Source: Candidatus Zixiibacteriota bacterium (GTDB lineage Bacteria > Zixibacteria > MSB-5A5 > JAABVY01). From it: DNA of 43,092 nt. The translations under genes were made by a program, and so were the position numbers. This document shows positions 17,272 through 25,406 of this stretch, piece by piece. The notes under the pieces were generated by a model that saw only the letters and a list, made by a program, of their open reading frames with translations, was not told where the DNA came from and made no database searches. How positions within the stretch are numbered: the stretch's first letter is position 1; the number at the start of each line of letters is the position of its first letter. The DNA lies in contig WJIM01000141.1 of the NCBI GenBank assembly GCA_014730285.1, positions 1 to 43,092 of the forward strand, given 5' to 3'.

Positions 17272-17695
17272 ACAATACCTCATCCTCAATTACTACGCCT
17301 GTTTTCAATGTCTTCGAGACCGGACACTTCCCCGGAATCGACATCAATCTCTGTTTTTCCTCATCCGAAAAATCACCGCTGATTTCAACCGTGCGCTTAA
17401 TATGCTCGATATGGCTTCTCGGATCGCCTTCCTCGCAGGCCTTGCAGTCCTTGATATGCATACGGTTGTATTCCAGGGTAACCTCGCATCCGGTCAGATC
17501 GAGCTTCCTGCGGTCGGCATACCATCTAATAGTCATAGCTGTGCAGGCCGCCAGCGATGCCAGAAGCAAATCATACGGGTTGGGACCGACATTATCACCG
17601 CCTGCCTTTTCGGGTTCGTCGGCGGTCAGATCATGCTCCTGCATATGAATCTCGGTCGTGAATTTCTTTCCCAATGTTGCGGTTATAACTTTCAT
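17264..17695 (-). CDS. OsmC/Ohr-family thiol peroxidase-like protein
   Basis: 143 residues. OsmC-family proteins reduce organic hydroperoxides with a Cys pair. The conserved cysteines are Cys51 (SLAACTAMTIRWYADRR) and Cys124 (GKCPVSKTL), both in the usual places, so catalysis is plausible. The N-terminal GPNPYDLLLASLAACT stretch is typical of the YhfA/OsmC branch. SD GGAGGAG precedes ATG. It is the second gene of a leftward operon with a DUF302 protein 27 bases upstream and a propeller lipoprotein overlapping its end. Cytoplasmic; oxidative or sulfur stress protection is inferred. Confidence 0.92.
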   Translation of the reverse strand: MKVITATLGKKFTTEIHMQEHDLTADEPEKAGGDNVGPNPYDLLLASLAACTAMTIRWYADRRKLDLTGCEVTLEYNRMHIKDCKACEEGDPRSHIEHIKRTVEISGDFSDEEKQRLMSIPGKCPVSKTLKTGVVIEDEVLYA

Positions 17696-17722
17696 TCCGC
17701 TCCTCCCAATTCGACAGACTTA

Positions 17723-18109
17723 TTATAAGCTGTCTATTACTTTCTGAAGCCTGTTTCTTACCTCGCTGGCGATTTCACCGAGCGACTCGTTTTTTACCGC
17801 AGCCATAGATTCCATAGGATCAACCGCCGAGACCTCAACCTTGCCCTCGGGATTGACCTGCACGATAACATTACACGGCAGCATTGTACCAATCTTATCC
17901 TCTTTCTGCAGGGCCTGATGAGCGAACTCCGGGTTGCAGGCACCCAGAATTCTATAATCCCGGAAATCGGCATCCAGTTTCTTCTTTAAGGTATCCTTGA
18001 CATCGATCTCGGTCAAAACTCCGAAGCCCTCGGTTTTCAATGCATCGGTTGCACGCTGAATAGCGTCTTCGAATGAATAGTCTACTGTTTTGCTGATGTG
18101 ATAAGACAT
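17723..18109 (-). CDS. DUF302-domain protein
   Basis: 128 residues covering one DUF302 domain, a small alpha/beta domain of unknown biochemical function. Recognisable stretches are the start YHISKTVDYSFEDAIQRAT, then GFGVLTEIDVKDTLKKKL and the central ILGACNPEFAHQALQ with a conserved Cys, then the PCNVIVQ strand. DUF302 genes often sit with sulfur- or redox-stress genes, and here it heads an operon with an OsmC peroxidase. SD GGAGAG precedes ATG. Confidence 0.88.
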   Translation of the reverse strand: MSYHISKTVDYSFEDAIQRATDALKTEGFGVLTEIDVKDTLKKKLDADFRDYRILGACNPEFAHQALQKEDKIGTMLPCNVIVQVNPEGKVEVSAVDPMESMAAVKNESLGEIASEVRNRLQKVIDSL

Positions 18110-18260
18110 CTCAACTCTCCTTCCCTTTTTAATTAGTATAATAGCAGATTCTTACATAAAGATGGATCATAATTTTTAATTTACTTTGCAAAATAAAGTT
18201 ACTATACAGTTACTCATTCGTATAATGAGTAATGCTTTCAAAAAGTTCATTCGGGAATAT

Positions 18261-19091
18261 ATGATTTTAAGACTGACGATTGTTATTTTTTTTCTTGCGG
18301 GAAGTTCTGCAATCCTTGCCTCTGATCCTGAGCCGGATATTATAGGCGCCTCTGAGGGCATGAAACTGTACCGGATTCCCCTCACGAATCCGACCGACTC
18401 CCTTGAATATGATTTTTATATCTTGAAAATCGATCCTGATTATTATGAATTCGATCTTCTGGCGGCAATTGAAATCGATTCGGTGCCAAGAACTCCCTCA
18501 CTGTGGTGTTCCGAATTCGGATATGATCTCTGCTTCAACGCCGGTATGTATGCTGCCGATGAAATCACACCGCTCGGCTTTTGTAAAAGCAACGGGCACA
18601 TCCTCAATTCGAGGATTAATTATCACAAAGCCGTTCTCGCATTCGATCCAATGAATGACTCTGTCCCCACTGTCAAGATAATCAACAGGGGATGTGAAAA
18701 TCTCGATTCAGTCGAGAACCATTACCGAAGTATGGTTCAGAGTGTCCGCATGCTGGGATGCTCGGGCGGCAATGTCTGGAAGCAGTCGAATAAAAGACAC
18801 AGTATTCTGGCCGTCGCGACAGACAGCGAGGGATTGGTTTCCGTACTCTTTTCTCAGGCGCCGCTTTCTGTTTATGATTTCATTAATAATACAAATGCAC
18901 TTGATTTCGGTTTTGACGAAATGATTTATCTTGAGGGGAGCATTCCGGCCAGTTTGTATGTTAATACTGATGACTTCAGATTCAGTATTTCCGGAGCGGC
19001 CGAGGATTTGTGGCCGCTTAGAATATCAGGCTCAGGACTGAACCGGCTGCCCAATGTTATTGCGGTCAGAAAAAAGGAAGGCGGTAAATAG
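18261..19091 (+). CDS. Exported phosphodiester-glycosidase-like protein (NAGPA/DUF2233 family)
   Basis: 276 residues from the chosen ATG, which gives a clean signal peptide (cleavage near AILAS); TTG at 18186 or ATG at 18225 would only add a non-signal leader. The family includes the uncovering enzyme that cleaves N-acetylglucosamine-phosphodiesters. Matching stretches are CFNAGMYAADEITPLGFC, the Gln-containing SMVQSVRMLG and the YLEGSIPASLY segment where relatives have a Leu-Asp-Gly-Gly turn; here it is Leu-Glu-Gly-Ser, so activity is uncertain. A cell-envelope glycan or glycophospholipid substrate is inferred. It is followed after 4 bases by a methyltransferase gene. Confidence 0.75.
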   Translation: MILRLTIVIFFLAGSSAILASDPEPDIIGASEGMKLYRIPLTNPTDSLEYDFYILKIDPDYYEFDLLAAIEIDSVPRTPSLWCSEFGYDLCFNAGMYAADEITPLGFCKSNGHILNSRINYHKAVLAFDPMNDSVPTVKIINRGCENLDSVENHYRSMVQSVRMLGCSGGNVWKQSNKRHSILAVATDSEGLVSVLFSQAPLSVYDFINNTNALDFGFDEMIYLEGSIPASLYVNTDDFRFSISGAAEDLWPLRISGSGLNRLPNVIAVRKKEGGK

Positions 19092-19095
19092 AGGT

Positions 19096-19836
19096 ATGTT
19101 TTATGATGAAATTTCCGAGTATTATGACCAGATGATTCCGATTGAAAAGCGAATTGCAAACCTCAAAAAAAACTTATCCCCAATCCTGAAGGAATATGAT
19201 ATAAAGACCGCCCTGGATGTAGGCTCAGCCACCGGAGCTACATGCACTGCATTGGCTGAGCTTGGAGTCGAGACAGTCGGAATTGAGCTCTCCTCTAAGA
19301 TGATTAAAATTGCCCGCGATCATGCCAGTCAGGCCGGATTAAAAATCAGATTCAAAAGGGCCGATATGACCGAGAATCAGCCCGGATTCGAAAAGCGTTT
19401 CGATGCTATCTTGGTGGTTGCCAACACGATATCCCACCTTCTGGATAAGAAATCACTTAATAAAGCTATTGCAAATTTCAAAAAATGGCTGACTCCGGGC
19501 GGGATTTTAGTGATACAGCTCTTGAACTACCACAGGATTTTCAAGGATAGAAAGCGAATCGTAAAAATATATAATAATGAAGAAAAAATATTCATACGCT
19601 TCTATGATTTTGGCAAAGATTTAATCAACTTCAATCTTCTTACGGTCGAAAACGAGCCGGGAGTCTGCGATTACGAGTTAAGCTCTGTGCCGCTGCGCGG
19701 CTGGAAAGCGAATGAAATCATTGATGTGATAAAGAGAAAGGGGCTTGTTTCCATTAAGAAGAGGGGGAATTTCAAAGGAGCAAAATTCGATCCGGCCAAC
19801 TCCAACGACTTAATCCTGACCTCGCGCAAAAAATAA
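19096..19836 (+). CDS. Class I SAM-dependent methyltransferase
   Basis: 246 residues from ATG 19096, chosen because GAGG lies directly upstream and MFYDEISEYYDQM is the usual start of this methyltransferase group. Motif I is LDVGSATGATC (the third Gly of the usual loop is replaced within SATG), motif II VGIELSSKMI with the ribose-binding acidic residue, and post-II ADMTENQPGF; DAILVVANTISHL follows. The substrate cannot be told. It lies 4 bases after the glycosidase-like gene and probably shares its transcript. Confidence 0.88.
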   Translation: MFYDEISEYYDQMIPIEKRIANLKKNLSPILKEYDIKTALDVGSATGATCTALAELGVETVGIELSSKMIKIARDHASQAGLKIRFKRADMTENQPGFEKRFDAILVVANTISHLLDKKSLNKAIANFKKWLTPGGILVIQLLNYHRIFKDRKRIVKIYNNEEKIFIRFYDFGKDLINFNLLTVENEPGVCDYELSSVPLRGWKANEIIDVIKRKGLVSIKKRGNFKGAKFDPANSNDLILTSRKK

Positions 19837-19937
19837 TCTAACTCCGTATTTTGGATATTACACTCCCTGTGTTCATTTTGAAACCGTCAGAACATGCAGT
19901 TCCCGCAAATATTTTTCTCCATTTTACATTCCTCTCC

Positions 19938-19964
19938 TAAAATCTACTCTCTGCTTTCCGATAA
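19938..19964 (+). promoter_or_regulatory. Sigma-28 (FliA)-type promoter upstream of cheW
   Basis: TAAAATCT (19938-19945), exactly 11 bases, then TCCGATAA (19957-19964); the flagellar sigma consensus is TAAAGTTT-N11-GCCGATAA. It lies about 170 bases before cheW in a 297-base gap, which also holds a strong AAGGAGG at 20001-20007 without a convincing ORF. Confidence 0.65.
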
Positions 19965-20133
19965 AAAAAATAGCCTTGGTAAATACCATCGCTTATTAAA
20001 AAGGAGGCTTCAATAGATTTTGGGAATCGTCTATGTACTTGAAGAATAAGCATGACTTCCAGGTCAATCCTTCAAAGAAAAACAACTTATATGCGCAAAT
20101 GAAGATATTAAGCAATACATTCCGGGAGGAAAT

Positions 20134-20646
20134 ATGACAGTATCAACAACCGAAGCCAAAACCTCTGCTGATTTCAAACAGGCTACTGCGGCAGGTGAGG
20201 ATCTTCTTCAGCTCGTTTCCTTCAAGCTTGGCGAAGAGGAATTCGGCGTCGATATCCTGAAGGTGCAGGAAATCAACCGTCTGGTGGAAATCACCAAAGT
20301 TCCCAGAGCGCCTGGTTTTGTAGAGGGCGTAATCAACCTGCGCGGCAAGGTAATTCCTATTATCGACCTGAGAAAGCGTTTCGGCCTCGATCTTAAGGAA
20401 CACGACAAAGACACTCGAATCGTTGTTGTCGATATCGACGGCAGCATCATGGGCATGATTGTAGATGCGGTCTCGGAAGTCCTGAGGCTTCCCACATCCA
20501 CGATTGAACCGGCCCCGGAAATCGCAACATCGATCGACAGCGAGTATATCCGCGGCGTTGCCAAGCTAGAAGATCGTCTGCTGATTTTCCTTGACCTTTC
20601 CAAGGTCTTTTCTCAGCAGGAACGGCAGGCTTTGAGCCAACTATAA
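20134..20646 (+). CDS. cheW: Chemotaxis coupling protein CheW
   Basis: 170 residues, one CheW domain spanning about 25-165 (LVSFKLGEEEFGVDILKVQE, then VEGVINLRGKVIPIIDLRKRFGL with the conserved NLRG, and the distal RGVAKLEDRLLIFLDLSKV). CheW links chemoreceptors to the kinase CheA at the inner membrane. About 25 extra N-terminal residues are low-complexity. SD GGGAGGA precedes ATG; it has its own promoter and terminator, yet the next gene is a chemoreceptor with the same promoter type. CheA is not in the window. Confidence 0.97.
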   Translation: MTVSTTEAKTSADFKQATAAGEDLLQLVSFKLGEEEFGVDILKVQEINRLVEITKVPRAPGFVEGVINLRGKVIPIIDLRKRFGLDLKEHDKDTRIVVVDIDGSIMGMIVDAVSEVLRLPTSTIEPAPEIATSIDSEYIRGVAKLEDRLLIFLDLSKVFSQQERQALSQL

Positions 20647-20656
20647 AATTCATTTT

Positions 20657-20686
20657 CCGGGGAGCGTCAGGCTCCCCGGTTTTTTT
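20657..20686 (+). terminator. Rho-independent terminator of cheW
   Basis: Perfect 9-bp stem CCGGGGAGC (20657-20665) with GCTCCCCGG (20671-20679), 5-base loop, then seven T. Confidence 0.95.
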
Positions 20687-20790
20687 ACAGTTTCCACAAT
20701 TAAGCACAGACCTTTTCCAAAAACCAATTTCAGAATCAAAACCCTCACTATTTAATGTGCAGTAATACTGCAATTTATGCAATATTTGTT

Positions 20791-20817
20791 TAAAGCATAG
20801 ATAGAATCGGTCGATAA
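20791..20817 (+). promoter_or_regulatory. Sigma-28 (FliA)-type promoter upstream of the chemoreceptor
   Basis: TAAAGCAT (20791-20798), exactly 11 bases, then GTCGATAA (20810-20817), about 100 bases before the GTG start at 20916. Five of eight bases match in the first block and seven of eight in the second. Confidence 0.72.
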
Positions 20818-20915
20818 ATAAAATAACCTGACAGTATTACTAAGATTAGAGGAATCTTAAAAAAAATATTATTAAACCACATTAAATCAACGGCATTCTA
20901 TCCAAAGGAGGCAGA

Positions 20916-22670
20916 GTGAGTTGGAGGGATTTAAGAATCGGCATCAAGCTGGGTATCGGATTCGGGACAGTATTGATCCTGTTTGCCCTCTCGGGCATCA
21001 TCAACTTTAATAATCTTAATGGCATCAAAGATGGTATCCAAAATCTTACCCAGGCGCAAAAAGACAAGGCCTTTATGATCGAAAAGGAAGTTGATCATTT
21101 TAAATGGATTACCACATTGAGCCAGATTTTTCTGGATGAAAATGTTCATGAGGTAGGCGTTGAACTGGATGATCACAAATGCGGGCTGGGAAAATGGATG
21201 TACGGTGAAGCTGTTCAAAAGCTTGCATCCGAGGATCCCGAGTTTGCCTCGCTTATAGAGAAAATTAAGGATCCGCACCATAGATTGCATGCATCGGCTG
21301 AGCATATCCAGAACGCATACGAGCCCGATGAACAGGAGGCGCAGAAAAAAGCTCTGAGTTTATTTCAGGGTGAAACAAACGGCGCCCTGTCAGAGGTCCA
21401 GGCCGACCTGGCAGAAATACGGGACTATTTTCAAAATCAGGCCAATACTGCAAATAAACAAATGCAGGCCGGGATCAGCAGTTCTGTGGCGACAATTATA
21501 ATCGCCTCTTCTTTGGGCATAATTCTGGGACTGCTTGCCGCTTTATTTATCACCAGAGGAATTGCCAAACCTGTGGCGAATATTTCACGCGTGGCTGACG
21601 GTGTTGCTGTGGGTGAAATTGACCAGCAGATTGAAATAGAAAGCCGTGACGAGATCGGGAAATTGGCTCAGTCATTCAGGAAGCTGATTGATTACATGAA
21701 AGAGCTGGCCGTCGGAGCGGAAAATATAGCCAGAAACGATTTGACCACCGAAATAGAGCCAAAATCCGAGAAAGATGTGCTTGGCAATGCATTTAAGACA
21801 ATGAGTGACAACTTGATAAAAACGGTGCGTCAAATCGGCGATAACGCCTCACAGCTTGTCTCCGCCGCAACAGAGGTCGCCTCGACCTCGGAGCAGATGT
21901 CGCGCGGAGCACAGGATCAGACCAACCAAATCACGCAGATTTCAACCGCCATCGAGGAGATGACCGCCACAATTCTGGAATCGTCCAAGAATGCCGGCGA
22001 AGCCTCCGACGCTTCGAGATCGGCCTCCGATACTGCGGCGGACGGCGGGAAAGTAGTCTCGGAGACAATTGAGGGCATGCAGGGAATCTCAGAGGTTGTG
22101 AAACAGTCCTCGGGCTCGATCGGCAAGCTTTCCGGATCGGCCGAGCAGATTGGCGAAATTATCAGCGTGATCGACGATATTGCCGACCAGACCAACCTCC
22201 TTGCCCTGAACGCCGCAATCGAGGCGGCCCGTGCCGGTGAACAGGGACGCGGATTTGCGGTGGTTGCCGATGAGGTCAGGAAGCTGGCCGAACGTTCCGG
22301 AAATGCCACCAAAGAGATCACCGATATGATCAAGGGAATCCAGCGTGAAACAAGCGAGGCGGTTACATCCATGGAATCGGGGATTCAAAAGGTGGAAAGC
22401 GGCCAGGATCTGGCCAACAAGGCCGGTTCCAGTCTTACAGAGATCGTGAATATGTCACAGAGTGTCATGGATATGATCCAGCAGATCGCCACAGCCACCG
22501 AGGAGCAGTCGGCCGCGGCCGAACAGATATCAAAGAGCATCGAGAACATCTCATCAGTTACCAGAGAGACCTCCTCCGGCGCCGAACAGGCCGCATCCGC
22601 GGCAGAACAACTCAACCGCCAGGCTGATGGCTTGAAAACCATGGTTTCAAGATTCAAAATCGAATCCTGA
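20916..22670 (+). CDS. Methyl-accepting chemotaxis protein with extracytoplasmic CZB-type domain
   Basis: 584-residue chemoreceptor. A membrane helix at about 10-30 is followed by an extracytoplasmic domain holding a CZB-like zinc site: His61 (DHFKW), Cys89 (DHKCGLGKWMYGE), then His121/122 and His125 (PHHRLH). A second membrane helix at about 190-212, a HAMP domain to about 265, and a long cytoplasmic methyl-accepting coiled coil follow. Its conserved hairpin tip is at 420-460 (DQTNLLALNAAIEAARAGEQ within it). CZB zinc sites are known to sense oxidants or zinc; sensing here is inferred. GTG start with AAAGGAGG upstream. No CheB/R docking pentapeptide is seen at the C-terminus (ends KIES). Confidence 0.95.
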   Translation: MSWRDLRIGIKLGIGFGTVLILFALSGIINFNNLNGIKDGIQNLTQAQKDKAFMIEKEVDHFKWITTLSQIFLDENVHEVGVELDDHKCGLGKWMYGEAVQKLASEDPEFASLIEKIKDPHHRLHASAEHIQNAYEPDEQEAQKKALSLFQGETNGALSEVQADLAEIRDYFQNQANTANKQMQAGISSSVATIIIASSLGIILGLLAALFITRGIAKPVANISRVADGVAVGEIDQQIEIESRDEIGKLAQSFRKLIDYMKELAVGAENIARNDLTTEIEPKSEKDVLGNAFKTMSDNLIKTVRQIGDNASQLVSAATEVASTSEQMSRGAQDQTNQITQISTAIEEMTATILESSKNAGEASDASRSASDTAADGGKVVSETIEGMQGISEVVKQSSGSIGKLSGSAEQIGEIISVIDDIADQTNLLALNAAIEAARAGEQGRGFAVVADEVRKLAERSGNATKEITDMIKGIQRETSEAVTSMESGIQKVESGQDLANKAGSSLTEIVNMSQSVMDMIQQIATATEEQSAAAEQISKSIENISSVTRETSSGAEQAASAAEQLNRQADGLKTMVSRFKIES

Positions 22671-22704
22671 GTAAATACAGCTTTCAATCCAACCACTATA
22701 AGAC

Positions 22705-22736
22705 AGAGGGGCCGCTACACGGCCCCTCTTTTTTTT
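22705..22736 (+). terminator. Rho-independent terminator of the chemoreceptor gene
   Basis: Perfect 10-bp stem AGAGGGGCCG (22705-22714) with CGGCCCCTCT (22720-22729), 5-base loop, then a run of T to 22736. Confidence 0.95.
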
Positions 22737-22862
22737 AAAATATATTTTTAAGTTTAACGTATCACTCAGGAGGTATAAATTCAAAAGGAAATTTATTCCA
22801 GAATTCGCTTGACAAAATAAGTGAAAAGACTTTTATGTAATACTTATTTTTGTGAAGAACGT

Positions 22863-22901
22863 CACAAAGCTCTGACGGCAGAACGGCGCTTTGTGAGGAG
22901 G
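22863..22901 (+). promoter_or_regulatory. Hairpin abutting the nuoA Shine-Dalgarno
   Basis: CACAAAGC (22863-22870) can pair fully with GCTTTGTG (22888-22895), and AGGAGG (22896-22901) begins at the next base, 5 bases before the TTG start at 22907. A possible promoter -35 (TTGACA, 22809-22814) lies upstream without a clear -10 at normal spacing. The hairpin may tune translation of the whole nuo operon (inference). Confidence 0.45.
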
Positions 22902-22906
22902 TCACT

Positions 22907-23263
22907 TTGTTAGATAAATATCTTACCGTCGCGGTCTTTCTATTCGGCACAGTGGGCTTTGTTCTTGTAACTCTTTTCGTGGCAAAGTTGCTGCGTCCCT
23001 CACGCCCCTCTCAAATAAAACTCCAGAATTATGAATGCGGTGAATCCCCGGTCGGATCGTCATGGGTGCAATTCAACATTCGCTTCTATATTTTTGCACT
23101 TTTATTTGTTATTTTCGACGTTGAAACCGTATTCATTTTTCCCTGGGCGGTCGTTTACGACACTCTGGGATGGTTCGGTTTTATTGAGATGACGATTTTC
23201 CTGGCGATCCTGATTTACGGCCTGGTTTACGCCTGGAAGAAAGGTGTGTTGAAATGGGTATAG
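22907..23263 (+). CDS. nuoA: NADH-quinone oxidoreductase subunit A
   Basis: 118 residues, three membrane helices, small membrane subunit of complex I at the junction of the peripheral arm. The signature LQNYECGESP with the loop Cys, and FNIRFYIFALLFVIFDVE with the conserved acidic residues at the start of the second and third helices, are present. TTG start after AGGAGG. First gene of an eleven-gene operon; its end overlaps nuoB by 10 bases. Confidence 0.96.
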   Translation: MLDKYLTVAVFLFGTVGFVLVTLFVAKLLRPSRPSQIKLQNYECGESPVGSSWVQFNIRFYIFALLFVIFDVETVFIFPWAVVYDTLGWFGFIEMTIFLAILIYGLVYAWKKGVLKWV

Positions 23264-23775
23264 CATCAAAAGTTCCGGTTTATCTGGAGAAAGCTCCGGG
23301 CGGCGGAATCCTTACGACCTCGGTTGACAGAATTTTCAACTGGTCGCGCGCCTCATCACTCTGGTATTTGCTGTTCGGCACGGCTTGCTGTGCCATCGAG
23401 ATGATGTGTGCCGGCGCTTCCAGGTATGATTTCGATAGATTGGGTATGATTTTCCGTGCCTCTCCGCGTCAGTCCGATCTGATGTTCGTGGCGGGCACTA
23501 TCACACATAAAATGGCTTCGCGCGTTAAAATTCTCTACGAGCAGATGGCGGAGCCTCGCTATGTTATCGCAATGGGCGGATGTGCTGTCCGCGGCGGTCC
23601 TTTCTATTATGATTCTTACGCGGTACTGAAAGGCATAGACAAGGTCATCCCTGTGGATGTCTATATTCCCGGATGTCCTCCCCGGCCGGAATCGTTGATG
23701 GAAGGCTGCCTGAAACTCAGAGAGAAGATCAAAAAAGAGAAAATGGCCGACTGGAGTTCCGACAGTGCAGAATGA
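23254..23775 (+). CDS. nuoB: NADH-quinone oxidoreductase subunit B
   Basis: 173 residues. Carries the terminal iron-sulfur cluster N2 next to the quinone pocket. All four ligands are visible: the adjacent pair Cys45-Cys46 (GTACCAIEMM), Cys110 (GGCAVRGG) and Cys141 (PGCPPRPE). Overlaps nuoA by 10 and nuoC by 11 bases. Confidence 0.97.
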   Translation: MGIASKVPVYLEKAPGGGILTTSVDRIFNWSRASSLWYLLFGTACCAIEMMCAGASRYDFDRLGMIFRASPRQSDLMFVAGTITHKMASRVKILYEQMAEPRYVIAMGGCAVRGGPFYYDSYAVLKGIDKVIPVDVYIPGCPPRPESLMEGCLKLREKIKKEKMADWSSDSAE

Positions 23776-24241
23776 GCGACTGGTTTCGCAGCTTACGGAA
23801 AAATTTGGCGACAAAGTAGAAAAGATCGAATTACATCCCCCGCAGGCCGCTGTGGTTGTGGATAAATCCATCTTAGTCGAATTCTTCAAATACATGAAGG
23901 AAGATGAGAACCTTAAAATGGATTTTCTTTCTTCGCTATCGGCCGTGGATTTTGTCGAGGACGGGATGGAGATGGTCTACCATCTCTGCTCAATTCAGTT
24001 GCGTCACAAAATAACAGTCAAAGTCAAGCTCGACAGGGAAAAACCGGAAGTGCACACAATCAGGGACATTCATCCCGGAGCTGACTGGTACGAGCGGGAG
24101 GCCTGGGAGCTTTTTGGTATTGATATCAGCGGACATCCCAATCTTAAGACATTCCTTCTTCCCGAGGACTGGGAGGACGGCTGGCCGATGCGCAGGGATT
24201 GGGAAGGCAATGATGATTTCGTAAAAATGCCCGAGTTTTAG
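23765..24241 (+). CDS. nuoC: NADH-quinone oxidoreductase subunit C
   Basis: 158 residues, the 30-kDa-type subunit that packs on NuoD. The family signature YEREAWELFGIDISGHPNLK, with the following FLLPEDW, is in the C-terminal half. It is separate from NuoD (not an NuoCD fusion as in E. coli). The GTG start at 23765 is supported by GGAG eight bases upstream within nuoB. Short C-terminus, ending soon after the DWEG segment. Confidence 0.95.
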   Translation: MQNERLVSQLTEKFGDKVEKIELHPPQAAVVVDKSILVEFFKYMKEDENLKMDFLSSLSAVDFVEDGMEMVYHLCSIQLRHKITVKVKLDREKPEVHTIRDIHPGADWYEREAWELFGIDISGHPNLKTFLLPEDWEDGWPMRRDWEGNDDFVKMPEF

Positions 24242-24245
24242 ATAG

Positions 24246-25406
24246 ATGGACGAAAAAGAACTGAACATAGAAGATCAGGAAAGGGACGAGCAAAATCCCG
24301 TAGCCAGGGACCTGCATACCGAAGAATTCCTGGTCAATATGGGTCCTCAGCACCCCTCCACGCACGGCGTCTGCCGCCTGCTTCTGACCATGGACGGCGA
24401 GGTTATTGTCAAGGTCGAGCCATATATCGGCTACCTTCACCGCGCCCTGGAGAAAATTTGTGAAAACCGTATATACAAGCAGATTACGCCTTTCATGGAC
24501 AGATTTGAATATGTCTCCTCCATGCTGGCCGACTGGGTATATGCCCTCTGTGTGGAGAGAATCGGCGAAATTGAAATATCGCCGCGCGCCGAGCATCTGC
24601 GAGTAATCTTCGGAGAACTCCAGCGTATTGCCTCGCATCTGATCTACTGGGGCGTACTCGGCATGGATCTGGGCGCCTTTACCCCCTTCCTTTACGGTCT
24701 GCGTGAACGCGAGATGATTATGGATTTGTTCGAGGAGACCTGCGGCCAGAGACTGACTTACAATTATATCCGGGTGGGCGGTGTTTCGCATGATATTAAA
24801 CCCGGTTTCGAGCAGAAGTGCAAAAAATTTACCAAATATATGCGTGAGGTTCTCGAGGACTACGAAACACTTTTAAACGAAAATCCGATCTTCCTGAGCC
24901 GTACAAAGGACATAGGAATTGCGCCCCCCCATTTATCGATAGCCTACGGTGTATCCGGGCCATCGCTGAGAGCTTCGGGCGTGAAATATGATGTGCGCAA
25001 AGACGATCCCTACGGCTATTATGACAAATTTGAATTCGATATTCCCTGTGGAGAGAACTACGACACATGGGACCGCTATTATGCCCGTGTCTTCGAGATG
25101 TGGGAATCCACGAAAATCATCGATCAGGCTCTGGAAGGGCTGCCGGAGGGCGACCCTACATTTAAGATGAAGCCCAGCTTCAAGCTTCCCGAGGGCGAAG
25201 CTTATGTCCGTATCGAATCCGCCAGGGGTGAGATGGGCTGTTACATTGTCTCCAAAGGCGAGAAAAAGCCCTATCGCTTGAAACTGCGCGGATCATCGTT
25301 CAATAATCTGATGATTATCCCGGAAATCTCAACGGGGCTCAAGATTGCCGATCTGGTGGCGATCTTCGCTTCCTATGATATTATTATGCCGGAGGTTGAC
25401 CGCTGA
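24246..25406 (+). CDS. nuoD: NADH-quinone oxidoreductase subunit D
   Basis: 386 residues, the 49-kDa-type subunit forming the quinone-reduction site with NuoB. N-terminal NMGPQHPSTHGVCRLLL with the quinone-site His region, GYLHRALEKI, and RGEMGCYIVSKG near the C-terminus are all typical; it ends in the usual MPEVDR. About 20 acidic residues precede the conserved start. Starts 4 bases after nuoC; its TGA overlaps the nuoH ATG. No nuoE, nuoF or nuoG follows it. Confidence 0.97.
   Translation: MDEKELNIEDQERDEQNPVARDLHTEEFLVNMGPQHPSTHGVCRLLLTMDGEVIVKVEPYIGYLHRALEKICENRIYKQITPFMDRFEYVSSMLADWVYALCVERIGEIEISPRAEHLRVIFGELQRIASHLIYWGVLGMDLGAFTPFLYGLREREMIMDLFEETCGQRLTYNYIRVGGVSHDIKPGFEQKCKKFTKYMREVLEDYETLLNENPIFLSRTKDIGIAPPHLSIAYGVSGPSLRASGVKYDVRKDDPYGYYDKFEFDIPCGENYDTWDRYYARVFEMWESTKIIDQALEGLPEGDPTFKMKPSFKLPEGEAYVRIESARGEMGCYIVSKGEKKPYRLKLRGSSFNNLMIIPEISTGLKIADLVAIFASYDIIMPEVDR

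Noticed and set aside
20001..20047. Strong AAGGAGG upstream of cheW suggesting a leader peptide
   Set aside because: Only a roughly nine-codon frame from ATA or TTG follows; nothing supports translation or a regulatory function.
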